A stretch of 64,000 bases of DNA, from positions 62,001 to 126,000 of the forward strand of contig CALKJW010000028.1 of the NCBI GenBank assembly GCA_937995595.1, given 5' to 3'. Of this stretch, positions 17,001 to 24,541 are shown piece by piece. The position numbers were made by a program, and so were the translations under genes. Origin of the DNA: an uncultured Phycisphaerales bacterium (GTDB lineage Bacteria > Planctomycetota > Phycisphaerae > Phycisphaerales > UBA1924). The notes under the pieces are model-generated. The model searched no databases. It was not told the origin of the DNA and saw only the letters and a list, made by a program, of their open reading frames with translations. The number at the start of each line of letters is the position of its first letter. Within the stretch, counting starts at the first letter, position 1.

Positions 17001-18213
17001 GATCGTGTGCGAGGTGCGCGTCCCGCGCGAGACGGTGAACGACGACGTCGTCACCGTGCAGGCCTGGCAGCGCGCCCACGGCGACCCGGTACGCAAGGGC
17101 GAGTGCGTCGTCCACATCGAGACCTCCAAGGCCGTGCTCGAGGTCGAGGCCGAGGGCGACGGCTTCCTCGAAGTGCTGCACGCCGCGGGCGCCGAGGTGC
17201 CCGTCGGCGAGTTGATCGGCCGCGTGCTCACCTGCCCGCCCCCCGCGCTGCGCCTGCACAAGGACGAGCCGTCGGCCCACGCCGAACCGGCGCGACCCGC
17301 GCGCATCCCCATCGGCAACGGCGCGCCCGCGCGGTCGAGCAACCGCCTGCGCGACCGGACGGAGGCGAAGGGGGACGAGCCCGAGAGCCGCCACCCCGCG
17401 CCGACGCCGGAACCGGCCCACCCGGAGGCGACCTACCCCGACGCCGCGGTGCAGACCGCGATCTCGAAGAAGGCCCAGCGACTGATCGACGAGCACGCCA
17501 TCGACCCCGCGGTCTTCGCGCACCTGCCGCTGGTGCGCGAGGCCGACGTGATCCGCTACCTGGAGCAGCGCGCCGCCGAGCGCCTGCGCCGCGAGCCCGC
17601 CCCGCCCTCTCCCGCCGCCGCGGCGGGCGAACAGGCCCGGCGCGACGCCGCGGCCAGCGCAGGCCCGCGCGTCGACAGCGCCTACCCCGGCCCCAGGACG
17701 CGCGGCCTGCTCGGCGACGCCGCGGCCAGCGCACGCGACCGCGGCAACCGCTCCATCCTCTGGCTCGCCTGGAACTACTTCTGGCGCAACTGGCTGCTGG
17801 GCAACCTGGCACGATGGGCGCCGCGCGGCGTCATCCTGCCCATCCACCGCCTGCGCGGCGTGAAGATGGGCGCCGACGTGTTCATCGACCCCACCGCCAT
17901 CATCGAGACCGCCTTCCCCGAGAACATCACCATCGGCAACGACGTGCGCATCACCGCCGGGTGCGTCATCATGTCGCACATCAAGGCCCCGCACTACCTG
18001 CGCGAGACCGGCCTCGTGCCCGTCGTCCTCAGGCCCGTCGTGCTCGAGGACCACTGTTTCATCGGCGTCAACAGCGTCATCATGCCCGGCGTGACGGTCG
18101 GCAAGGCCAGCGTCGTCGCCAGCGGCAGCGTCGTCGTCAGCAACGTCCCGCCCTACACCATGGTGCAGGGCAACCCCGCCAGAGTCATCAGGCAGTTCCC
18201 GCGTCCGGAGTAG
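16981..18213 (+). CDS. Lipoyl + E3-binding domain fused to a hexapeptide acyltransferase
   Basis: This 410-residue protein starts with GTG at 16981, inside the end of the E1 gene (20-base overlap, translational coupling). Domains in order: a lipoyl domain (about 5-85) with modified-lysine motif ETSKA at Lys50; a Pro/Ala linker; a peripheral-subunit/E3-binding domain (about 158-196, ISKKAQRLIDEHAIDP); a second linker; and a left-handed beta-helix acyltransferase (about 290-405). The last keeps GADVFIDPTAIIE, MSHIKAP with the likely catalytic His333, and a GNPARVI end. An ordinary E2 would have a chloramphenicol-acetyltransferase-like domain in this place. Inference: the acyl group made by E1 on Lys50-lipoyl is passed to a sugar hydroxyl or amine by the beta-helix domain. 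Confidence 0.85.
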   Translation: MNSSTTEIVCEVRVPRETVNDDVVTVQAWQRAHGDPVRKGECVVHIETSKAVLEVEAEGDGFLEVLHAAGAEVPVGELIGRVLTCPPPALRLHKDEPSAHAEPARPARIPIGNGAPARSSNRLRDRTEAKGDEPESRHPAPTPEPAHPEATYPDAAVQTAISKKAQRLIDEHAIDPAVFAHLPLVREADVIRYLEQRAAERLRREPAPPSPAAAAGEQARRDAAASAGPRVDSAYPGPRTRGLLGDAAASARDRGNRSILWLAWNYFWRNWLLGNLARWAPRGVILPIHRLRGVKMGADVFIDPTAIIETAFPENITIGNDVRITAGCVIMSHIKAPHYLRETGLVPVVLRPVVLEDHCFIGVNSVIMPGVTVGKASVVASGSVVVSNVPPYTMVQGNPARVIRQFPRPE

Positions 18214-18408
18214 TTTCTGTCCACAGAGACCACGGACCAGACGCAGCGTTCACGGAGAAACAGCCCCGAAGCGAGTCAGGATCAACGCTCTTTCCTCGAT
18301 GTACTCTCCGCGGCACGACCCGAGTGCGATCGGCCCTTCAACTCCGCGTGCCTCTCCGGGCCCTCCGTGCCGCCTCTGCGATCTCTGCGGACCACCTTCA
18401 AGCAGTTC

Positions 18409-19389
18409 ATGATGCAGCCCGAACCGCTCAACGCCTTCTGCGTCGACCTCGAGGAGTGGTGGCACATCTGCGCCGCGGACACGCCCTACAACGACCCCGC
18501 CACGTGGGACAGCGCGCCGCCCTTTGTCGAGAAGGACACCGAGACGCTCTTGCGCCTGCTCGACGAGACCCGCGCACGCGGCACCTTCCTCACCGTCGGC
18601 TGGGTCGCCGAGAAGTACCCGCGGCTCATCAGGCGACTGGCCGACGCCGGCCACGAGATCGGCTGCCACACCTACTTCCACCGCGTGGTGTACGAGCAGT
18701 CGCCCGAGGAGTTCGACGCCGACATCGCCCGATGCCTCAAGGTCCTGCGCGAGGTGAGCGGGCAACCGGTCAACAGTTTCCGCGCGCCCGGCTTCAGCAT
18801 GAAGCGCGAGGCGTTCGCGTACGCGTACCCGATCCTGCGCAGGCACGGGATCGAGGTCGACGTGAGCATCGTGCCCGCGGCCCGCGACCACGGCGGCGTC
18901 GAGGGCTTCACGCGTGACCCGTTCCTGCTCCGCATCCCCGGCGGCCTGCCTCTGGGTCCCGCGCAGCCGACCAGCATGAAGTGCTGGCCCGTGAGCGTGA
19001 TGGACTTCCTCGGCCGCACCACGCCCTTCTCGGGCGGGGGCTACCTGCGCCTGTTCCCGCTCCCCATCGTGCGCGCCGGCTACCGGCAGAACCACCGCGC
19101 CGGCCGCCCGGGCATGTCGTACATCCACCCGCGCGAGATCGACCCCGACCAGCCGCGCCTCAAACTCCCGTGGAAGAAGTACTTCAAGTACTACGTCGGC
19201 ATCAGGGGGTGCGAGAGCAAACTCCGCAGCGTGCTCAACACCTACCGCTTCACCACCATCGCCGAGGTCATCGCCAGCGTGCGCCGATGGCCCGAGTACG
19301 AACTGGTCGGCGGCGACATCCGGCCCCTTGCGCCCGGTGCCGTCGCCCAGCCTGCCCCGCCGCCGCTCGCCGCGGGCCGCGCGGCGTGA
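18409..19389 (+). CDS. Polysaccharide deacetylase, NodB/DUF3473 type
   Basis: About 326 residues long, starting at ATG 18409 (a second ATG follows at 18412). The NodB fold begins NAFCVDLEEWW, whose Asp is the general base. The metal-binding His pair lies in GCHTYFHR, and FRAPGFS is motif 3. The C-terminal extension with SYIHPREIDPDQPR is typical of the DUF3473 deacetylases found in exopolysaccharide/exosortase loci. It would remove acetyl groups from N-acetyl sugars. The spacer 18214-18408 before it is filled with degenerate GCAGAG/CACGGAG-type repeats, and any 5' extension of the gene would run into these, so the internal start is preferred. Confidence 0.88.
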   Translation: MMQPEPLNAFCVDLEEWWHICAADTPYNDPATWDSAPPFVEKDTETLLRLLDETRARGTFLTVGWVAEKYPRLIRRLADAGHEIGCHTYFHRVVYEQSPEEFDADIARCLKVLREVSGQPVNSFRAPGFSMKREAFAYAYPILRRHGIEVDVSIVPAARDHGGVEGFTRDPFLLRIPGGLPLGPAQPTSMKCWPVSVMDFLGRTTPFSGGGYLRLFPLPIVRAGYRQNHRAGRPGMSYIHPREIDPDQPRLKLPWKKYFKYYVGIRGCESKLRSVLNTYRFTTIAEVIASVRRWPEYELVGGDIRPLAPGAVAQPAPPPLAAGRAA

Positions 19390-19573
19390 AGCCCGGTTCA
19401 TAAACCGTTCATGTCCGGATAAATCCGCCGTTCCCGCCGCCGCCGGGGCCGTTCGGGTCGCGCACGCGCGACCCGGCCGCCGATCGACGCGCGGCGCGGC
19501 AACCCTCGGCCCCCCTGCGTCGAACAGCATGGCAGAGCCTGTGGGTGGCGGGAACACCCGGTCAACCGCAAGC

Positions 19574-19608
19574 GTCCTGCCCGTCCGGCCTCCGGACGGG
19601 CGGGGACG
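19574..19608 (+). terminator. Strong hairpin in the spacer before sixA
   Basis: A 9-10-bp perfect stem, CCCGTCCGG (19580-19588) and CCGGACGGG (19592-19600), has a 3-base loop. It extends with one interruption to CGTCC/GGACG. No T run follows. It sits in the 305-base gene-free spacer 19390-19694 between the deacetylase and SixA. It could end the sugar-cluster transcript or act in the sixA leader. The rest of the spacer shows nothing further. Confidence 0.5.
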
Positions 19609-19694
19609 CCGTCTTGCCCGGTTATCCGACCTCCTGCTGGGCTTGGTTGTCCGTTGCGTCGATATGAGGGGGGTCACCCCATCGGAGGTCTCAC

Positions 19695-20279
19695 ATGCGT
19701 CTGTTCATCGTCAGGCACGCCAAGGCCGCGGACCTGCCGGCGGATCCGTGTTGTGCGCCGCGGGGGTGCGGCTGTTCCAGCCTCGACGCCGACTCGCGCC
19801 GCCCGCTGACCCGGCGCGGCGTCGCACAGGCCGAGTTCCTCGCCTCGTGGCTCGGCGCGGCCGAGCGCCGACCGCAACTGATCCTCGCCAGCGCGGCCGT
19901 CCGCGCGATGGAAACCGCCACCCGCCTGCACCGCGTGCTGGGCGCCGCGTGCGAACTCCGCGCCGCGACCGAACTGGCGCAGGACCGGCCCATCGGCGAC
20001 GCGCTGGCGCTCATCGAGCGGTACGCGCACGTCCGCGACCTCATGTTCGTCGGCCACAACCCGCAGGTGGGCGAACTGCTCTCGGTGCTGGCCCGCGGCC
20101 TGCCCCCGCAGCAACTGCTCATGCGCACCGGCGACCTGGTCGCGCTCGACATCCGCGCGGCCGACCCCATCGGCTCGGCGAAGATCGCCGACCGCCAGCG
20201 GCTCGACGACCGCGCAGGGCCCGACGACTCGCTCACGCTCGCCAGCGCGATCCGCGTCACCGCCGCGGGCGGGTGCTGA
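19695..20279 (+). CDS. sixA: Phosphohistidine phosphatase SixA family
   Basis: This 194-residue histidine phosphatase begins MRLFIVRHAKA, the RH catalytic motif. It has SAAVRAMETA and ends the core with VGHNPQVGELL, whose His completes the site. SixA removes phosphate from phosphohistidine in phosphotransfer domains. Unlike typical SixA proteins of about 160 residues, it carries a Cys-rich insertion right after the active-site loop (CCAPRGCGC, about residues 16-24). That could bind a metal or be disulfide-linked. GGAGG at 19683-19687 supports the ATG. Confidence 0.82.
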   Translation: MRLFIVRHAKAADLPADPCCAPRGCGCSSLDADSRRPLTRRGVAQAEFLASWLGAAERRPQLILASAAVRAMETATRLHRVLGAACELRAATELAQDRPIGDALALIERYAHVRDLMFVGHNPQVGELLSVLARGLPPQQLLMRTGDLVALDIRAADPIGSAKIADRQRLDDRAGPDDSLTLASAIRVTAAGGC

Positions 20280-20640
20280 GCGTTCTCAGCCCGTCGGCGG
20301 GGGGGGGAACACGTGCGCGACTCTGCGTCGCGAGCGCGGGCACGTGCACCGTCGCGACACGCCAGACCGGTTCGGGCTGGACTTCGCCATACTCGTGCGC
20401 GAGCACGTGCCGCCGCGCAATGATCGGCCGCCGCGGCACCTCCGGGTGCGCCCTCCGGAACGCGTCGGAAACACCGCGCGCCGCCTCGCCGATGATCTCC
20501 ACCTGCCGCTCGACCGCCGATCGAAAAGAATCGTCGTCGAGGAACTCCCGCCGCGAGCGGCCCGCGACGTGCTGCGCAATCCGAGCCCACGCGCCGAGCA
20601 TGCCACGCAGCCGTGCCGCGTCGCCCGCGTCAGGCCGCAT
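20257..20640 (-). CDS. hepT: HEPN-domain toxin, HepT/DUF86 family
   Basis: This 127-residue protein starts at ATG 20640 and overlaps the end of the nucleotidyltransferase gene by 11 bases. The HEPN fold shows ERQVEIIGEAAR (about 44-55) and the RNase motif RX4HXY as R77-HVLA-H82-E-Y84. In the characterised MntA/HepT systems, the tyrosine of this motif is AMPylated by the partner to block toxicity. A run of nine C (G on the plus strand, 20299-20307) lies near the 3' end. Slippage there would exchange the C-terminal tail. The last 23 bases overlap sixA on the other strand. Confidence 0.82.
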   Translation of the reverse strand: MRPDAGDAARLRGMLGAWARIAQHVAGRSRREFLDDDSFRSAVERQVEIIGEAARGVSDAFRRAHPEVPRRPIIARRHVLAHEYGEVQPEPVWRVATVHVPALATQSRARVPPPADGLRTLSTRPRR

Positions 20641-20929
20641 ACAGCACCTGTCGGTCGCGCATGATCGTCGCCCGGCGGAACGGGTTGCGCAGGATCCCCT
20701 CCGACAGCAGGTCCACCTCTCGCCCGAAAGTCGCCTCCAGTTCGTCCGTCATCGCGGGCCGGTCCCATGTCGGCGTCTCGGAATCGGGTAGAAAGCGCGC
20801 CAGGACGTCGACGTCGCTGTCCGGCCGCTGGTCCCCGCGCGCAGCGGATCCGAACAGCCACAACTCGGCGACGACCCACCGCCGACAGAAGGCCTCGATC
20901 CGCGCCCGCTTGTCAGGATCGATCGACAT
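20630..20929 (-). CDS. mntA: Minimal nucleotidyltransferase antitoxin, MntA
   Basis: This 99-residue protein with start MSIDPDKRAR at 20929 has the nucleotidyltransferase signature GSAARG (Gly27, Ser28) followed by SDVDVL with metal-binding Asp39 and Asp41. In type VII toxin-antitoxin pairs, this enzyme transfers AMP to a tyrosine of HepT. The overlap with the hepT start (ATG inside its last codons) ensures coupled translation. The fold is the short MNT version without extra domains. The catalytic residues look intact. Confidence 0.82.
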   Translation of the reverse strand: MSIDPDKRARIEAFCRRWVVAELWLFGSAARGDQRPDSDVDVLARFLPDSETPTWDRPAMTDELEATFGREVDLLSEGILRNPFRRATIMRDRQVLYAA

Positions 20930-20982
20930 GCCGCCATTCAACCGGGGCAGGCGCGAAACCCACCGACGCCGCGCGCGCACCC

Positions 20983-21879
20983 TCACTTCTCCGGGATCGC
21001 CACCAGGTTGCTCGGCTGCAGCCGCGCGGGCTGCCCCGGCGTCTTCACCCGGATCGCCTGCCCGTTGTACAAGTTGTACGGGAACCGCTTCTGCGTCTCG
21101 CGCAGACGCGAACTCTTGTAACTCGGCACGCGCGGGTCGAAGTCCGTCAGGTCGAACACGCCCACCGTCACCATGCTCCGCCGCGGGCCGTGGTAGTAGA
21201 ACGCCAGTTCCCCCTCCTGACGCAGTTTGATCACCGCCGCCTCCGCCGCGGCGCGGCATTCCCTGAGGTCCTTCTCCGTCGGCCGCTCGATGTCCTCGCG
21301 CCCGTACACGCCGACCTGCAGCGTCTGCACCGCGCGCTTCCCGTACAGCAGTTTCGCCTGCGTCAGGTTGTACTCCGGGATCGACCCCTTCAGGTCCTTC
21401 TTCGGCGGCGGCGCAAGGTAACTCCCCGCGTACACCGCCACACCGTCGATCACCATCGTCTGCACGCGCTCCAGTTCCGCCTTGGCCGCGGCGTCGTCCG
21501 GGCCCTTGAACGAGCCCACGAGGATGCAACTCGCCTCGCCGCGCTTCTGCACCAGCGCCTCGGGCAGCTGCCCCTTGGTCCGCACCTGCGCCAGCGCGGC
21601 CGCGGCTTCCTTCTCCTGGTCCTCCCCCCGGAAGATCGCGATCAGGATCGACCACGCGCCCTGCTCGGCGTCCTGATCGCCGGGGTTGGCCGACTTGTCG
21701 CCAAAGACGCGCCGGCCCTCCTCGATGATCCGCTCCTTCCGCTGCTGCTCGTCCTTGGACGACTGGCCAAACGCCGCCGCCGGGCCCAGCGCGGCCGCGA
21801 TCGCCACCACCGCCGCCCCGCGGCATCCAAGCATGGGAAAGACCCGGCATTGGCGGTTCCGACCTGCCGAAACTTGCAT
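20983..21879 (-). CDS. Exported hypothetical protein
   Basis: This protein is up to 298 residues. Starts at 21879 (MQVSAGRN, with AAAGGCAGG upstream) and 21834 (MLGCRG) are both possible. The latter gives a textbook signal peptide cleaved after AAAFGQ. The mature part is mixed alpha/beta with two roughly similar halves. One is WSILIAIFRG to CILVGSFKG; the other is LQVGVYG to VTVGVFD. This recalls paired SPOR-like or sporulation-repeat folds, but no motif confirms it. GVAVYAGSYLAPPP and FYYHGPRRSMVTVGVF are the best conserved-looking stretches. It is monocistronic. Confidence 0.7.
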   Translation of the reverse strand: MQVSAGRNRQCRVFPMLGCRGAAVVAIAAALGPAAAFGQSSKDEQQRKERIIEEGRRVFGDKSANPGDQDAEQGAWSILIAIFRGEDQEKEAAAALAQVRTKGQLPEALVQKRGEASCILVGSFKGPDDAAAKAELERVQTMVIDGVAVYAGSYLAPPPKKDLKGSIPEYNLTQAKLLYGKRAVQTLQVGVYGREDIERPTEKDLRECRAAAEAAVIKLRQEGELAFYYHGPRRSMVTVGVFDLTDFDPRVPSYKSSRLRETQKRFPYNLYNGQAIRVKTPGQPARLQPSNLVAIPEK

Positions 21880-22112
21880 AAATACCTGCCTTTGCTCGCT
21901 TTACGGATTCCTGACCCGCTCGGTCAACTATTGCAGTTTCCAAACCGCGGCCGACGATAAGACTATTCGTCCGGAACGCCGCCCAGGTGCGACGCTCCGG
22001 CCAGCGAGGTCGGGTCAGGACGGCCCGGCGGCACGCGCGACGGATTGCTCACGCACCACGCGCCTCCCGGCAACCGGGCTACGTGCTCCGGGCCGGGTCA
22101 AGGAGACTTGCC

Positions 22113-22400
22113 ATGGCGCATCTTTCGATCGTGGGTGAGGGTCCGTCCGGCAGAGTCGATGCTTCCGTCCGACGCCCGGGCGACGACTCGACGCGCCCGA
22201 GCCGCCCACCCGTCCGAGACTCCGATTCCGCCGAGTTCTCCAGCCGCGCCAGACTGGCCGCCGGCGCCGAGCCGCGACCCGTCCGGCACGAACTGGTCGA
22301 GCAGGTCCGCAGGCAGATCCAGACCGGCCGCTACGCCACCACCGAGAAACTCGAAGTCGCCGCCGACCGTCTGGCCCGCGACCTCGACCTGACCGCCTGA
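22113..22400 (+). CDS. FlgM-like anti-sigma-28 protein
   Basis: This 95-residue protein has AAGGAG eleven bases before ATG 22113. The first 55 residues are disordered and Ser/Pro/Arg-rich. The C-terminal 35 residues (VRHELVEQVRRQIQTGRY, then EKLEVAADRLARDLDL) fit the FlgM pattern of two short helices that bind sigma-28. FlgM holds FliA inactive until the flagellar hook is finished. No other flagellar gene is in the window, so it is an orphan here. Genes for chaperone or regulator proteins with a FlgM-like end are an alternative. Confidence 0.7.
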   Translation: MAHLSIVGEGPSGRVDASVRRPGDDSTRPSRPPVRDSDSAEFSSRARLAAGAEPRPVRHELVEQVRRQIQTGRYATTEKLEVAADRLARDLDLTA

Positions 22401-22627
22401 ACGCGGTCCGCACGAACCCCCGGCGTGCCGCGCGCGTCTCTCCGCCGCGGCACGCCTCCCAGGCCTCTATCCCACGGTGCACCGGGGAACGGACGCTCAC
22501 GCGTGCGTTCCTTCGGTGCGCGCCGGGAAGAAGAGTCTCAGATCGCGGATGCGCAGATACTCAGATTCGAGGCGCTCGAAAGCGTCTCCGAGCGACAACC
22601 TGCCCATCTGCGCATGTGTTTACCCGC

Positions 22628-23680
22628 TCACCTGCCGCTCGGCTCACCTTCCGCTCGCGGCGGGCCCAGCGGCGGCACGGGCTGATCCGCCGGCCCGGCG
22701 AGCCGCCACGCCGCGCCGACCAGCGCACGCACCGCGAGCGTGTACCGCTCGGGCTCGATCCTGTCGATCGTGTCCGTCGGCTTGTGGTAGTGCGCGTAGC
22801 GCATCTCCGCCGTGGTCGAGAGAATCACCGCGGGCTGGCCCGCCGCGAGAAACGGCGCGTGGTCCGACCGCAGCAGGTCCGGCGGCGCGATGGGCAGAAA
22901 GTCCAGCGCATACGTCGGCAGTTTCGGCTCCGACTCGTGCATGGCGCGCAGCAGCGCGGTGCTCCACCACCGGTGCGCCAGGATGCCGCCCAGACCCAGG
23001 AAGTTGCCCACCGTCGGCGGCTGGAAGTTGCCCCGCGGCGGGATCGGGCTCTTCTGGCTCTCCGGCTCGTCGGTGTAGTAGCCGATCATGTCGAGGCTCA
23101 CCATGCCGAGGACGCGCTCCTCGCCCGCGTCCCAGCGCTCCTTGTTCCGCTCGACGTACGCACGCGACCCGACCAGCCCGTTCTCCTCGAGGTTGAAGAA
23201 GATCAGCCGCACCGTCCGGTGCATCGGCCGGTCCTTGAGCAGCCGCGCCATCTCCAGCAGCGCGGCGGTGCCCGAGCCGTTGTCCTCCGCGCCCGGGCAG
23301 TTGGGCATGGCGTCAAAGTGCGCGGCGAAGATCAGCACTTCATCTGGCAGCGTGCGACCCTTGATCTCGACGACCAGGTTGTTCCACGGCTCCTCGCCCT
23401 CGCGCCGACCGCCGCCGCCGATGAAGTCGATCGGGTCCAGCGCGACCTCGTACCCCAGCGCGCGCAGTTTGTCGGCCAGCAGCTGCTCGGTCCGGCGCAG
23501 GCCGGCGCGGTGATCCGCATCGCCCCACGCGGCACGCTTGGTCGGCAGCACGCCCAGTTCGGCCATCACGCGCTCGCGGCTGACCTCGGCCTCGGGACCG
23601 GCCGGCGCGGCGGGCGGCTCGGCGAGTATCGGCGCGGCGTGAACACACAGGGCGAATATGACGGCGATGACGCGCAGCAT
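22628..23680 (-). CDS. Exported M28-family zinc aminopeptidase
   Basis: About 350 residues, starting at MLRVIAVIFA (23680), with a signal peptide ending near ILAEPP. The M28 co-catalytic zinc ligands are visible in order: AAHFDA, GAEDNGSGTAALLE, FNLEENGLVGS with the general-base Glu, SLDMIGYY, and the late His in AHYHKPTDT. Such enzymes release N-terminal amino acids in the periplasm or outside the cell. A WNNLVVEIKG segment and a P-rich tail (PPLGPPRAEGEP) flank the core. Length is close to the family norm. Confidence 0.87.
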   Translation of the reverse strand: MLRVIAVIFALCVHAAPILAEPPAAPAGPEAEVSRERVMAELGVLPTKRAAWGDADHRAGLRRTEQLLADKLRALGYEVALDPIDFIGGGGRREGEEPWNNLVVEIKGRTLPDEVLIFAAHFDAMPNCPGAEDNGSGTAALLEMARLLKDRPMHRTVRLIFFNLEENGLVGSRAYVERNKERWDAGEERVLGMVSLDMIGYYTDEPESQKSPIPPRGNFQPPTVGNFLGLGGILAHRWWSTALLRAMHESEPKLPTYALDFLPIAPPDLLRSDHAPFLAAGQPAVILSTTAEMRYAHYHKPTDTIDRIEPERYTLAVRALVGAAWRLAGPADQPVPPLGPPRAEGEPSGR

Positions 23681-23731
23681 GACCAACGGTAGCGGTGCTC
23701 GACAAGGCCCGCATCAGACGGCCCCGCCCGA

Positions 23732-24511
23732 TCATCGCCTCCGCAGAATCGCCCCGTAGAACGGCCGCCGCTCGCGCCGGTACTTGCGCTCGAAGTTCGT
23801 CCCCACCACCTCGTCCTGCCCCGCCGATTCGGCACGGTCGAACGGCAACCGCTCAAACCCGCCGGGTACGTCGCCACCCCGTGGCGACCCCTGATCGTGC
23901 CCCGACCCGACGCCGCGGAGCGGCGACGGACCCGAAGGCACGCACCACCGCGCAAAGTGCTCCTCCATCCACGCCCAGTACCCGGCGTGGTCGGTCACGA
24001 TCCGCAGTTCCCCGCCCGGCTCCAGCACGCGCCGGCACTGCCGCAGGAACTCGTCGCGCACCATCCGCCGCTTGTGGTGCCGCGTCTTGGGCCACGGGTC
24101 GGCAAAGTACAGGTGGATCACCCGCGCGCACGCGTCCGGCACGCGCCACCGCAGAAACTCGAACGCGTCGGCGTGCAGCAGGCGAACGTTGGTCAACTCG
24201 CCCGCCGCCTCCACGCGACGCCGCACGCGGTCCGCCGCGTACAGGTAGAACTCCCGCGCGTACTCGATGCCGAGGTAGTTCGTCTCCGGACGCAGCGCGC
24301 CCTGCTGCACCAGGAACGTCCCCTTCCCCGAGCCGATCTCGATCTCCAGCGGGCGCTGCGGGTGCGGGAACCACGCGCGGATATCGACCTGCCCGGCACG
24401 CCCCTCGGGCCCGAGGTCGTCCGGCAGCGGCGGCAACTCGCCGCCCGGCCCGGCGCGCACCCCCACCCCGGCATCATCCAGCGCACGACCGCGTCCGAGT
24501 CCGAACGACAT
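23732..24511 (-). CDS. trmB: tRNA (guanine-N7-)-methyltransferase
   Basis: This 259-residue protein has the SAM motif EIEIGSGKGTF (about 57-65), a central HLYFADPWPKTRHHKRR (about 133-149) that is diagnostic of TrmB, and a C-terminal TNFERKYRR. It methylates G46 in the variable loop of tRNAs. Residues about 193-218 (SGPSPLRGVGSGHDQGSPRG) are an insertion absent from ordinary TrmB proteins. Its DNA contains the small palindrome GTCGCCACCCCGTGGCGAC. The N-terminal 45 residues are also longer than usual. Both are likely loops outside the active site. Confidence 0.9.
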   Translation of the reverse strand: MSFGLGRGRALDDAGVGVRAGPGGELPPLPDDLGPEGRAGQVDIRAWFPHPQRPLEIEIGSGKGTFLVQQGALRPETNYLGIEYAREFYLYAADRVRRRVEAAGELTNVRLLHADAFEFLRWRVPDACARVIHLYFADPWPKTRHHKRRMVRDEFLRQCRRVLEPGGELRIVTDHAGYWAWMEEHFARWCVPSGPSPLRGVGSGHDQGSPRGGDVPGGFERLPFDRAESAGQDEVVGTNFERKYRRERRPFYGAILRRR

Positions 24512-24541
24512 GCACGACTGTACGCCGCGCCGTCGATGCCC

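Noticed and set aside
13722-17342. Long minus-strand open frame opposite the epimerase and E1 genes
   Set aside because: Same GC artefact; the plus-strand genes carry complete enzyme motifs.
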